From contig NZ_JAINDZ010000038.1 of the NCBI RefSeq assembly GCF_019802345.1, positions 1 through 44,175 on the forward strand: 44,175 nucleotides of DNA, given 5' to 3'. The stretch comes from Methylosinus sp. Sm6. Lineage in GTDB: Bacteria > Pseudomonadota > Alphaproteobacteria > Rhizobiales > Beijerinckiaceae. Position numbers and translations under genes: made by a program. Under the pieces are notes generated by a model, which was given only the letters and a program-made list of their open reading frames with translations, did no database searches and had not been told where the DNA came from. Every line of letters starts with the position of its first letter. Positions within the stretch are counted from its first letter, which is position 1. This document shows positions 26,497 through 35,143 of this stretch, in pieces.

Positions 26497-26645
26497 GCTC
26501 GGGCTGAAGGGCGGACGCTCGCTGCCGGCGGATTTACCTCACGGTGAATGATGACGTTTCCCGACCTGTCGGAGAGGTCCGCCCCCACGGCCTTCTTCAG
26601 AGGGCGATCGATCGGCAGGCGGCTCGGATCGGCAACGGCTGCGGC

Positions 26646-26700
26646 CGGCTATTTTCCGGCGCGGCCTGCGGCCGCTTTCCATCGCGAGACAAAATAGCCG
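26646..26700 (+). ncRNA. Structured leader RNA before the DUF2493 gene (motif B)
   Basis: An outer stem CGGCTATTTT (26646-26655)/AAAATAGCCG (26691-26700) pairs perfectly. Inside is the hairpin GCGGCC-TGC-GGCCGC (26661-26675), then the single-stranded stretch TTTCCATCGCGAGAC. The 29506 element has the same lengths, the same TGC loop and the same joining sequence but different paired bases. It lies 125 bases before the start codon at 26826. Confidence 0.6.
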
Positions 26701-26825
26701 TCCTCCGCCGTCCTCCGCCGCGCTCCGGCCCTTCGCTTCGCTGCGGGTGCAGGTCCGCTCCGTCTGCCGCTTTCGTCGCCATGAAGGCCGCGATGGGCGC
26801 GGTCGATCCGACGAAAGGAAGCGCC

Positions 26826-27764
26826 ATGATCACCAATCGCGACGATGACCGCCACGAGCCGCCGCATGCGTCATCCCCGACCGACCATATCCTCCAGGAG
26901 CTCCAGCTCTACGGCTATCGCCCCTTTCAGGACGAACCCGATCCGAGGCCATTGCCGGAAGGGTGCATCGCCTCTGGAGCCGTCGCCGACATCTTCGACG
27001 CGCTGATCGCGGCATTGCAGGACACCCGCCTGGAGCCGGATCTCGGCGACCTGCTCTGGTCGACCGTCAATCTCTTTCACCGCGCCGTGCAGCGGATCGA
27101 GCGCGAGCTCGACGACAATGAACAGGCGCAACGCCGCTCGCAACGCGAGCAGGATGGCGGCGAGGTGAAATCCGTCGAGCTGGAGCGACTCACCGCCGAA
27201 GGGCAGACGCTCCTCGAGCGCCGGGACGCTTTCGAGCTGATGCGCGATCAGGCCGCCGAGCATTACGAGCGCCACACCGGATCGTCCTGGCGACCGCGCG
27301 GCGGATCGATGGTCAATCACCGCAATCTCACCTCGGCGATGATCGACAGCCGGGACTTCCTCGCGGCGAAGAAGCGCTCCGACAACGAGGTGCTGTTGCC
27401 CCCCGGTCCGAAGATTGCCGTCACCGGAGGCCTCGACTTCAACGACCATCGCCTGATCTGGGCGAAGCTCGACCAGGTCCACGCCAAGCATCCCGACATG
27501 GTGCTGCTGCATGGCGGCAGTCCGAAAGGCGCCGAACGTATCGCCGCCCGCTGGGCCGATCACCGCAAGGTTCCGCAGATCGCCTTCAAGCCCGACTGGG
27601 CCAAGCACGCGAAGGCGGCGCCCTTCAAGCGCAACGACGCGATGCTGGAAATTCTGCCAATCGGCGTCATCACCTTTCCCGGAAGCGGCATCCAGGAGAA
27701 CCTCGCCGACAAGGCGCGCAAGCTCGGCATTCCGGTTTGGCGCTTCGGCGCAGGCGGCGCGTGA
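26826..27764 (+). CDS. DUF2493 (SLOG-like) nucleotide-binding protein
   Basis: Protein of 312 residues. The C-terminal DUF2493/YAcAr domain of the SLOG superfamily is clear: PKIAVTGGLDFNDHRLIWAKL (about 190-210), MVLLHGGSPKGAERIAARWA (about 220-240) and GVITFPGSGIQENLADKARKLGIPVWRF at the end. SLOG domains bind nucleotides or nucleotide-derived ligands. The N-terminal half is helical with a coiled-coil-like segment (DDNEQAQRRSQREQDGGEVKSVELERL). The start at 26826 follows AGGAAG; the frame stays open back to 26544, but that stretch holds the structured leader. This is a standard element backbone gene with unknown ligand. Confidence 0.87.
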   Translation: MITNRDDDRHEPPHASSPTDHILQELQLYGYRPFQDEPDPRPLPEGCIASGAVADIFDALIAALQDTRLEPDLGDLLWSTVNLFHRAVQRIERELDDNEQAQRRSQREQDGGEVKSVELERLTAEGQTLLERRDAFELMRDQAAEHYERHTGSSWRPRGGSMVNHRNLTSAMIDSRDFLAAKKRSDNEVLLPPGPKIAVTGGLDFNDHRLIWAKLDQVHAKHPDMVLLHGGSPKGAERIAARWADHRKVPQIAFKPDWAKHAKAAPFKRNDAMLEILPIGVITFPGSGIQENLADKARKLGIPVWRFGAGGA

Positions 27765-27838
27765 GCGCCGCCGACCATCAGAGCCGGAAATGCGCCGAAA
27801 CGCAAAAGCGTGTCGCCGCCTTTCCGTAAAGTCTGATT

Positions 27839-28047
27839 TCAGTCGGGCGCGCCGATCACGGCGATCCTCGCCGCGCGCGCGTCATGCGCCAATTCCGTAT
27901 CGTGCTCGATGATCTCATCGAGCAATGCCTTCATGTCGCTCAAATCCGAGCCGGACTGAAACGGCCCGGCTGTTCCTCGATCACCAATGCCGCTATGGCG
28001 AGCGCCTTCTTCACATGACGGAAATCTCGTCCCCTGAACTCGGCCAT
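27839..28047 (-). pseudogene. Small protein gene broken by a frameshift
   Basis: The minus-strand frame starting at 28047 reads MAEFRGRDFRHVKKALAIAA...IEEQPG, then hits a stop after FSPARI. Shifting frame at the CGTTTCAG run gives FQSGSDLSDMKALLDEIIEH... and continues ...RAARIAVIGAPD to a stop at 27839. Together they make one protein of about 69 residues with a continuous helical pattern. I recall similar small proteins from Hyphomicrobiales plasmids, but no function. It is either a decayed gene or a one-base sequencing error. Confidence 0.5.
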
Positions 28048-28354
28048 GCCGACCTCCCGAGCCGTTCGCTCTGCAGATACACGTGGTCCGCCGACAATAG
28101 AGGAGGTTCGAGCAATCCGCGACCGGGCTTCATGATTTCGAAGCAATCGACTCCTGCCGGCGAGCGCCACCCCGCTCTGATCGGCGCTGATCCTCTATCC
28201 GACCGATGGCCTGACGCCATCAACCCTCAAGGGGTCGGCTACGCGAGCGTGCCGCCGCTTCGGATTCACCTTCGCGGTGATCGCGGTCATCGGCCGGACA
28301 CATCGGGCGCCTGTCGCGCGGGGATGGCCCCCGCCTCAGCACAGGAGCCGATCG

Positions 28355-28528
28355 ATGTCTCGAAACCTCACATTCGCCCACGCTCGCGGTTGGGATCTCG
28401 CCAACACCCTCATGATCTGCGTCGTCGTCTTCCATGACGGCGCAGGTGACTACGGCGTCATGCCATCGACCGAATACGACGGCGATCCCGCCGCCATCGT
28501 GCATGAATTCGATCCCTTCCAGCCATGA
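28355..28528 (+). CDS. Small hypothetical protein
   Basis: A 57-residue protein (MSRNLTFAHARGWDLANTL... ending HEFDPFQP). AGGAG lies eight bases before the ATG, and a terminator hairpin follows 14 bases after the stop, which together support a real gene. The composition is acidic, with no membrane segment or recognisable motif. It sits between the broken small gene and a membrane protein gene in the backbone. Confidence 0.6.
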   Translation: MSRNLTFAHARGWDLANTLMICVVVFHDGAGDYGVMPSTEYDGDPAAIVHEFDPFQP

Positions 28529-28541
28529 AGAAACCTGCGGC

Positions 28542-28573
28542 CAGGGCAAGCGAAAATCCGCTCGCCCTGTCTT
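28542..28573 (+). terminator. Terminator after the 57-residue gene
   Basis: CAGGGC-A-AGCG, loop AAAATC, CGCT-C-GCCCTG (one A/C mismatch), followed by TCTTATCTTTCC. A plausible intrinsic terminator. Confidence 0.55.
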
Positions 28574-28604
28574 ATCTTTCCGGCTAGACTCGCCGCTGCG
28601 CCGT

Positions 28605-28657
28605 GGCGGTGGTGGAAGGCGCGCTCGTCAGACCTTTGTCTCACGGAGACCACCGCC
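28605..28657 (+). promoter_or_regulatory. Hairpin at the start codon of the membrane protein gene
   Basis: GGCGGTGGT (28605-28613) pairs perfectly with ACCACCGCC (28649-28657), which directly abuts the ATG. The GGAG ribosome-binding site lies just inside the loop. Folding would occlude the start region, so it may control translation. Confidence 0.4.
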
Positions 28658-29098
28658 ATGATCATCTTCGGACCTCTGCTCGTCATCGCCGGCATCGGAT
28701 TTTTCTGCTGGCTGCTGTTCACGCTCGCGGTTTTCGCGTTCCCCTTCTATGCCGGCCTGACGGTCGGCGCCTGGGCTTTTCACACGGGCGCCGGCTGGCT
28801 CGGCGGTGCCGTCGTCGGCGTCCTCGCCGCAGGCGTGACGTTTGGCGTCGGGCAATTGGCGCTCGCCTTCGTCCCCTGGACCTGGCTCCGACTTGCCATC
28901 GTGCTCATCTACGCTGCACCCGCGACAGTTGCCGGCTATTACGCCACGCACGGAATTGCCCAGATGGCTATGCCGTCCGCGACTTGGCAGATGATCTTTT
29001 CGCTCGTCGGCGCGGTCGCAGTCGGCGTCACCGCTTTGATCCGCATCGCCGGAACCGCCCCGCCGGGGCGGGAAGAAGCGCGTCTCGCGCGGGCCTGA
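28658..29098 (+). CDS. Small inner-membrane protein of the backbone
   Basis: Protein of 146 residues with about four hydrophobic helices: IIFGPLLVIAGIGFFCWLLFTLAVFAFPF, then the alanine/glycine-rich GWLGGAVVGVLAAGVTFGVG, the segment WLRLAIVLIYAAPATVAGYYA, and TWQMIFSLVGAVAVGVTALI near the end. The tail is short and charged. GGAG precedes the ATG by ten bases, inside a hairpin. I see no catalytic or ligand motif. Similar small membrane proteins are common on alphaproteobacterial ICEs between DUF2493 and DUF736 genes; the role is unknown. Confidence 0.8.
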   Translation: MIIFGPLLVIAGIGFFCWLLFTLAVFAFPFYAGLTVGAWAFHTGAGWLGGAVVGVLAAGVTFGVGQLALAFVPWTWLRLAIVLIYAAPATVAGYYATHGIAQMAMPSATWQMIFSLVGAVAVGVTALIRIAGTAPPGREEARLARA

Positions 29099-29505
29099 CG
29101 CCGTTGCAGCTGCTCCTATGGGCGCATGTCGATCTGTATCTCTCCGCGTTCATCGTCGTGACACGGCAGTAATGATGGCGGCAAGTTCTGCTCGTCGTGG
29201 CGTGGCGGTCGAAATTGTGATGCTCATCGGAGCAATCCTTTGCGAGAGCGACCTCATTGTCGTCCGACAATCAGCGGGGCGGGAGGCATTTCGATATGCG
29301 GCTCGGACGCGACGACGAAACTTTGCAGCCGGACAGAGAATCGTCATCATCGTCAGCGCTCGTCGCCGGATCCTTGCGGTCGCATGCCGTCGCCGAATTC
29401 GCCCCGATCCCCGTCAGGCCGAGCGCTCCATAACGGCCTCTTTGATGGGCGGATCTGGCCGAAGGCCGGCTGCGCCTCGATCGCCTATGCGGCAATGGCG
29501 CCGAT
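29099..29505. other. Intergenic region, no supported gene
   Basis: Reading frames on both strands lack ribosome-binding sites and have arginine- and serine-heavy composition typical of shadow frames. I see no gene here; motif B RNA begins at its right end. Confidence 0.5.
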
Positions 29506-29559
29506 CGACTTTCTTCCCCTGACGGCTGCGCCGTCATTCCTCGCGAAACAACAAAGTCG
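29506..29559 (+). ncRNA. Structured leader RNA before the DUF736 gene (motif B)
   Basis: An outer stem CGACTTTCTT (29506-29515)/AACAAAGTCG (29550-29559) has one mismatch. Inside are GACGGC-TGC-GCCGTC (29521-29535) and then ATTCCTCGCGAAAC. Compared with the element at 26646, both stems have changed sequence while keeping pairing, and the TGC loop and TTCC-TCGCGA joining segment are conserved. It lies 125 bases before the start at 29685, the same distance as at 26646. Confidence 0.6.
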
Positions 29560-29684
29560 CTCTCGCGCCATCCTCCGCTGACGCTGCGGTCGCGAGCGAT
29601 GCCGCGTCGATCGCCTCCGGCCCTTCGATCGCCATCGAGGCCGCAATGGCGCGGGCTCGGAACTTCAGATCGAGGAGAATTCCA

Positions 29685-30011
29685 ATGGCGACCATCGGCA
29701 CTTTCAAGAAGACCGGCAACAACGAGTTCACCGGCGAGATCGTCACTCTTTCCGTCCAGGCGAAAAATGTTCGCGTTGTCCCCGAAACCAGCCGCTCCGG
29801 CGAGAACGCGCCCAGCCACCGCGTCTATGTGGGCCGAGTGGAGATCGGAGCCGCCTGGTCCAAGCGCTCCAACGAGGGTCGCGATTATCTCGGCCTCAAG
29901 CTCGACGATCCGAGCTTCAACGCCCCGATCTTCGCCAACCTGTTCGACGATGAGGCCGGCGAAGGCTACAGCCTGATCTGGTCCCGCCCGAGCCGCCGGA
30001 ATGGCGACTGA
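29685..30011 (+). CDS. DUF736 protein
   Basis: DUF736 family, 108 residues. It starts MATIGTFKKTGNNEFTGEIVTLSVQAKNVR and ends with the family's YLGLKLDDPSFNAPIFANLFDDE...LIWSR block. The protein is a compact beta-rich fold with no known activity, nearly always encoded on rhizobial and related plasmids and ICEs close to ParB and DUF932 genes. GAGGAG lies eight bases before the ATG at 29685; the open frame to the left (29646) belongs to the leader. A GC-rich hairpin follows the stop. Confidence 0.92.
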   Translation: MATIGTFKKTGNNEFTGEIVTLSVQAKNVRVVPETSRSGENAPSHRVYVGRVEIGAAWSKRSNEGRDYLGLKLDDPSFNAPIFANLFDDEAGEGYSLIWSRPSRRNGD

Positions 30012-30021
30012 CCGATATCGC

Positions 30022-30042
30022 GCCCCGCCTTCCCGGCGGGGC
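30022..30042 (+). terminator. Hairpin after the DUF736 gene
   Basis: GCCCCGCC (30022-30029) and GGCGGGGC (30035-30042) pair around a five-base loop. The downstream tract (ACTGACCTTTAAA) is only weakly T-rich. Confidence 0.5.
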
Positions 30043-30129
30043 ACTGACCTTTAAACACCAGGCATAGTTTCGCGCGCGCTCATTCACACCGATTTTAAAA
30101 GTTGTTTCGGGCATCTTGGGCGGCTCTAA

Positions 30130-30426
30130 TGCAACTGGCCCTATGATGAGCTCGCCTGGGTGCTGCGCCTCAACCGGACCGATCCGACGGATTTGGCCCA
30201 TGCAGTGCGCGACGCGGTGTCGCCGTTCGTCGGCGATGGCTCCTCACGGCTGGCAAGGCAGGCCGCGGCATTCGCGCTCAGGCTGATGGGAACGCAGGAC
30301 GATGAGGCCGCTGCCGAGGCGCTGAGCCCCCGCTCGACCTGCTCGTTCGCCCACGACGAGGGTCCCGATCCGCTTGATCTCGCGACCGAGCGTCCAGAGA
30401 CGGCCGAAACTTGCCGCGCACTCTGA
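30130..30426 (+). pseudogene. C-terminal remnant of an unidentified protein
   Basis: A frame open after the TAA at 30127 encodes CNWPYDELAWVLRLNRTDPTD, then LAHAVRDAVSPFVGDGSSRLARQAAAFALRLMGTQDDEAAAEAL, which is protein-like and helical. It has no ribosome-binding site and no convincing start. It looks like the leftover C-terminal part of a larger gene whose front was lost when the neighbouring defence operon arrived. I do not recognise the parent. Confidence 0.4.
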
Positions 30427-30484
30427 TTGACGCGAATCTTAACACGCGCGCCATCAAGTAATGCTGTCTCATGGAGGCCCCTTG

Positions 30485-33400
30485 TTAGTAGGTTCGAACT
30501 ATTCGGACGCCAAAGGCGTCGTTCACTAGTTCATAATCCCGCCTTGATGCATTCACGTCGGGGTCGCCAGGCATCGATAAGCTTTGTGCGATCTGAAAGC
30601 CTGCGGGATCCAGCCAAATGACGCCATCAGGAGCAGGCACTGGCCGCACCGCGTACCGACTTAGTTTCCCTTCCACTTCCGTGAAGCTTGCGCTCACCGT
30701 GCTGGGTGTCGCTGCGGCCCGGTCTGGCTTCGGCAACGACCTGTGCCATTCGAGAAAGAGCTGCGGGTCGATCAAGTCCTCGTCTGAGATCGGGGTGCCC
30801 CGTTGAACCAGCCATACGTCATAATCCACACGTCGTGCGGCACCTTCGTCCCTTGTGCCGACGATCCCCTGTGCGAGCGAAAAGGCGACAAACGGATCCA
30901 GTGTTCCCCAACGTAACAGTTCGCGGAACCAGAAGCCGATCCATGGCAAGCCGCTCGTTGCCCGCCACGTGTCTAGACTCGGCACCTCAAGTTCGCCCGC
31001 ACCCGCATTCCACGCTTCTGCAACGGCAGCGCCCACGGCCACCCCGAGACGAAATTCCAGATTGTTCGCAACAAATCCCTGCCATCGTCTCAACTCCACT
31101 GGCGGCGGCGGTGGGGCGCCCTCGCGTTGCAACCACCAGCCGGCTACCTCGTGCCAGCGCCCGATCAGCGCGGCTTCAGTAGCACTCCGTGAAGTAAATC
31201 CGAACCCTCGACCTGTTCTTACCAATTCCCCGATCTGCCAAAAAAGTGTGAAGCGCGCCTCCGGCGATCGCCGGCCATAATCGACTGCTTCTTTGAGGGC
31301 GGCGTTGATCTGAGGCGATACCTGTTGGAATTGGCCGCCGACAAAGGGCGTAAAGCCAATTTGATAGAGAGTCCGCCGTTGAACCGGGTCGGGATATAGA
31401 CGCTCGACCACAGCTTGGCCGCGTTTGATGAAGGCTGCCTCCATCCAGGCCTCAACAGCACTTGAGTATCGCGTAAAGGTCCGTTGCCACACACGGCTCA
31501 AGGCGGCTTCGAGCGACGCAGGGGGCAAGCCTTCCAGCCTCTCGATTTCGTCGATGGCAGCGATGATAACGCCATCGAGCTCATCAAGGCTGTCGCCTAG
31601 CATGTCGAGCAGCGCCGGTGAACCGACGCCGAGATCGGTTCCGACCCCCTCGGGCATTGTCTGTTCAAGGAAATCGTGCAGATCGGCCACGGTTCGCAGC
31701 CCGAGGTGATCCCGCAATTTTGTCCAGATCGAAGCCAGCAATGTTTGCAGCGGCGCATAGACTACGAGATCGGAAGATTCCTCGAGCGCCAGTAGATGGA
31801 GCATCCGGTTGAGGTTTGCGACATAGGCGTCGCGTTGCCTGCGCTGCTCGTCTTGCTTGCTAGCCGCCGTCGCGCTGTTTGTTATTGGCACGCAGACCAG
31901 AGTAAGACCCTCCATCGCTTCCGCCGCCCCGGGCCGCCCGGCGCGCCCCGCGAGGTTGCGGAACTCCGACGTGGGAATAATATCGGTTACCGGCGCACCA
32001 TTGGTGCCGAATTCAATGATACGCTCTAGGCTCGGTAGAATGATAAGGTCGAAGGGCAGATTGACCCCTTCGGTCAATGTCGCGGTCGCAACCGTGATGG
32101 GACACACCTGCTTGTCAATCAGCTCAACCATCAAGCGCCGAAGCCGCTGCGGCATCTGACCATGGCTTGTGGCGATGCCATGATCGAGAAGGCGGACCTC
32201 GCTCGAACCCTCACCGCAATAGTCGACACAGGCCGCGCGCGCCTCATCGAACAGCCGCTGTGCGTACTCTGTTTTCGGTGCGAAGGGGGCGACTGCTGAC
32301 CATCCCGTCAGATCAAACGCCTCGGCACAGCGCCGCATGACGCGATCTGGGCCCTGCGTAACCGACACCAGTATACGTCGCCCGCTCGGCGCCAGATGCA
32401 GCGCAGTCCACAGCGCGTGGATCTGCACATAATGGTGTAGGCTGTTTTTCACTCCTGCCGGCGGGTCGGGCATCGGCGGCAAGCCGAGTGCAAGAAATAC
32501 GGGCGCTTCGCGACCTCGCACATAGAGCGGCTGCCCGTTATTGAGTTCTAACGTAATGAAAGGGGATTGTTTGGGGCGGCATTCCAGCACCCCGACCAGT
32601 TGACGAGTGCTACGATAGCCGAGCCCTACCGGATTAGCGGCTTCATCATCCTCAATCCACTGCGATACAGGTGGCGCCGCGCCGCCGGCAACCGCGGTAA
32701 GCGCGATGCGAGCTATGTTCGGCTTGAGCACGAGGATCCGGGACACCAGGCTTTCAAGCCGCATGGACCGATCACCGTGCGCCGCCAGGTCGCGCATTGT
32801 CTTGGGCGTTCCCGCCACCACCACCTGATGCGCCTCGTCGATGATGAGCAAAGCCAGGCGATGAATCAGCAGCCTGCCGACATAGCGCATCAGCGCTTCG
32901 GCTTTTTCAACGGTGGCGACGAGAACCGTGGGCGTTTCCGTCGTCAGCCAGTTATCGGTGATGCCCCAGTCCGTCCCTCCATAGAGGCCCGTAACCACGA
33001 TATCCTCGCCACGAAACTCAGCGCTGAGCTTCGCCTCGACCTCACCCGCGAGTGCTCGCGAGGGTACCAGATAGAGGGCGAGTCGACCCGGCGCTCCGAG
33101 TTCAGGCGGCGTAAGTAGTAGCTCTTTAACGAGCGCGAGATTGGCCACCATCGTTTTGCCCGACCCTGTCGGTGTACACAGGGCAAAGGCGTTTCCCGCC
33201 GCCAGTCGTTCGAGACCTTTGATCTGCGAGGCCCACAGAACGCCGCGCCCTCGTCCAAACTGCTCGCGCGCAAAGCGGCGGAGCCGATCTCCCGCCGTCA
33301 CTGTGTCCGTGATGAGCGCTGCGGCGCGTCGATGCAAGTTGTTGCGCGAGAAGCGCTCGGCTGCCGCAAAGACAAGGCGCAACATGATCCATGTCTCATC

Positions 33401-34177
33401 GTTCGCCCAGCGAGTTGCGACATCGCCTAACGCCTTCAATTTCTCGAGAGCGGTCCCCGTTCGGTTCTGCTCGCCGCGCCGCAATCCTTCCGCCAGCAAA
33501 CCGAGCGTCCGGACCGTCTCCACGACGATATACCATGCGATCGGGCTAAAGGGCTCCTCGCGTGGGTCGTCATCCTCCTCCGCATCCCATTCCTCGTCTG
33601 GTTTCGACGCTTGCGGTGGGAAGCCCTCGGCACTGTCTTCGGCTGCATTTAGCAAGCGCGCGGATCCGTCTCGTCCCGTGAGATCGGCATGGTCCCGCCA
33701 GAAGACCGCTGTGCGCTCCAGAACGGAATCGAAATTACAGGACAGGAACGCACCGATGATGCCGCCGGCACCGTCTACCTTCGACAGTCGCAATATGCCT
33801 GTCGCCATCGCCGGGAGCCCAGCCAATTGATAGGCACCGGCCGCAAGAATCTCAGCGGGCACTTCGCGTGTGACCTCATCGCGCGATCGCGAAAGCCATT
33901 CCAGCAGTTCACCCGCGCGACGATAGCAGGACGTTGCCGCTTCGCTATCGGAACCGTCAGTATCCTCGAAAATGCCAGCAGCGTGCAACAGGCGCCGCGC
34001 TTCACTGAATAGCTCGATCGACTGACTTTGCGTCCAGGCCAGTGGCTGCACGCCCCAACTGTTCTGGATGGAGCGCACGAACAGGCGCGCTTGCTGGGCG
34101 GTTAGCGCATTTTCGATTGCATGCGTTACCCGAAACCTTTCGGCAAGCGCCCGCCGATCCTGATCAAGCTCAGCCAT
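30485..34177 (-). CDS. HamB-like Ski2-type helicase (Hachiman-type)
   Basis: SF2 helicase of 1230 residues. Motif I is CTPTGSGKTMVANLAL (about 332), with YLVPSRALAGEVEAKL next. Motif II is LLIIDEAHQVV (about 444). TATLTEGVNLPFD and the motif VI NLAGRAGRPG (about 745) mark the Ski2-like branch. The N-terminal 300 residues and C-terminal 480 are helical, as expected for HamB. In Hachiman systems HamB senses damaged or exposed DNA and restrains the HamA nuclease until phage attack; the pairing here suggests the same. The ATG at 34177 overlaps the nuclease stop by eight bases (ATGGCTGA); another ATG lies at 34210. Family reading is firm, the HamB name is likely. Confidence 0.8.
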   Translation of the reverse strand: MAELDQDRRALAERFRVTHAIENALTAQQARLFVRSIQNSWGVQPLAWTQSQSIELFSEARRLLHAAGIFEDTDGSDSEAATSCYRRAGELLEWLSRSRDEVTREVPAEILAAGAYQLAGLPAMATGILRLSKVDGAGGIIGAFLSCNFDSVLERTAVFWRDHADLTGRDGSARLLNAAEDSAEGFPPQASKPDEEWDAEEDDDPREEPFSPIAWYIVVETVRTLGLLAEGLRRGEQNRTGTALEKLKALGDVATRWANDETWIMLRLVFAAAERFSRNNLHRRAAALITDTVTAGDRLRRFAREQFGRGRGVLWASQIKGLERLAAGNAFALCTPTGSGKTMVANLALVKELLLTPPELGAPGRLALYLVPSRALAGEVEAKLSAEFRGEDIVVTGLYGGTDWGITDNWLTTETPTVLVATVEKAEALMRYVGRLLIHRLALLIIDEAHQVVVAGTPKTMRDLAAHGDRSMRLESLVSRILVLKPNIARIALTAVAGGAAPPVSQWIEDDEAANPVGLGYRSTRQLVGVLECRPKQSPFITLELNNGQPLYVRGREAPVFLALGLPPMPDPPAGVKNSLHHYVQIHALWTALHLAPSGRRILVSVTQGPDRVMRRCAEAFDLTGWSAVAPFAPKTEYAQRLFDEARAACVDYCGEGSSEVRLLDHGIATSHGQMPQRLRRLMVELIDKQVCPITVATATLTEGVNLPFDLIILPSLERIIEFGTNGAPVTDIIPTSEFRNLAGRAGRPGAAEAMEGLTLVCVPITNSATAASKQDEQRRQRDAYVANLNRMLHLLALEESSDLVVYAPLQTLLASIWTKLRDHLGLRTVADLHDFLEQTMPEGVGTDLGVGSPALLDMLGDSLDELDGVIIAAIDEIERLEGLPPASLEAALSRVWQRTFTRYSSAVEAWMEAAFIKRGQAVVERLYPDPVQRRTLYQIGFTPFVGGQFQQVSPQINAALKEAVDYGRRSPEARFTLFWQIGELVRTGRGFGFTSRSATEAALIGRWHEVAGWWLQREGAPPPPPVELRRWQGFVANNLEFRLGVAVGAAVAEAWNAGAGELEVPSLDTWRATSGLPWIGFWFRELLRWGTLDPFVAFSLAQGIVGTRDEGAARRVDYDVWLVQRGTPISDEDLIDPQLFLEWHRSLPKPDRAAATPSTVSASFTEVEGKLSRYAVRPVPAPDGVIWLDPAGFQIAQSLSMPGDPDVNASRRDYELVNDAFGVRIVRTY

Positions 34178-35117
34178 TGGTTTTCCAGAGTGACGCGTAG
34201 AGCCGTTCAATCATGTCCTCGCCGCTGACGAGCACGATCTCGACGATCTGCAGCGGCCGCGCGGCCTTATAGTCCGCAGGCGGCGCGGTTGTCGGAAGCA
34301 GAGCGGTGCCGGCCGAGCGCGTCGCCGCGCGATTGCCGGCGATCAGCACCATGTCGGTGCGCGGCGGCCCAACATCTGTTAGGAGTGCTTGGTCCAGCGA
34401 AAAGACAGTGTGGGCATATGCGTCTCGGTCCTTGATCTTCAGGAGATCGCAAATCTGCTGTATTCCCTGCGGGATTAGCAGCCCGGTGTTGATGTCGTTC
34501 CAGACGCCATTGTTTGCCCACACCCGCGCTGCGCCTTTTCCCTTGCCATCGCCCTTCATGATCCCGTCGATCGTCGATGCCGTTAGATCGGCGCGCCATT
34601 TCGCTTCCCCGGCGATAAAAGCCAAGACGGTTCCATTCGCAGCGAGTTCAAGGCCGATGAAGTCATTGCCAGGACGTCCGTGAACTTCTTTAACCCGTGA
34701 GGGATCGCGCACGAGATCAAAGATATAGCGCGCGACCGGGGCATGCTCACGGAACAGGAAAATCGGCACGCGCCATGTCTTGCCTCCGACTAGGCTGTAA
34801 TTCTCCGCGACGATACCGCACATGACCTCACCGAAAAGACCACGGACAGTCTTTGGCGGCAGGCAATTTGGGTAGGTCGCATGATCTCCCGTTTCGCCAT
34901 CCTCAGGATGGAGCGAAATCCGGGCGGCCGCATGAAACACCTCGCGTGCGTCCTGATGGGCCGACTCAAAATAGGGACGCAGTTCTGATATGTCGGCATC
35001 TGAGAGAGCAGTGATGCGCTGCTCGAGAAGCAGATGGCCATAGGCACCCGATCCGGCAACCGTTGGAAGCAATATGCGTGCAAGAGTGGCAGATGGAGGT
35101 GGCTCGGTATGCAACAT
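34170..35117 (-). CDS. HamA-like nuclease (DUF1837-type, Hachiman-type)
   Basis: Protein of 315 residues. The central part shows a PD-(D/E)XK-like core: GNDFIGLELAANGTVLAFIAGEAKWR (about residues 170-195), where the D of NDF and the ExK of GEAKWR could form the metal site. FGEVMCGIVAENYSLVGG just before it resembles the DUF1837 N-terminal core. With the Ski2 helicase directly downstream, this is the arrangement of Hachiman HamA-HamB, where HamA is a DNase that degrades DNA when released. The start at 35117 lies 26 bases after the Argonaute stop; the open frame extends to 35270 inside that gene. The match is by motif and neighbour only, so a related but distinct nuclease is possible. Confidence 0.7.
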   Translation of the reverse strand: MLHTEPPPSATLARILLPTVAGSGAYGHLLLEQRITALSDADISELRPYFESAHQDAREVFHAAARISLHPEDGETGDHATYPNCLPPKTVRGLFGEVMCGIVAENYSLVGGKTWRVPIFLFREHAPVARYIFDLVRDPSRVKEVHGRPGNDFIGLELAANGTVLAFIAGEAKWRADLTASTIDGIMKGDGKGKGAARVWANNGVWNDINTGLLIPQGIQQICDLLKIKDRDAYAHTVFSLDQALLTDVGPPRTDMVLIAGNRAATRSAGTALLPTTAPPADYKAARPLQIVEIVLVSGEDMIERLYASLWKTNG

Positions 35118-35143
35118 ATCAGCGCCTACTCGTTTTAGAATGC

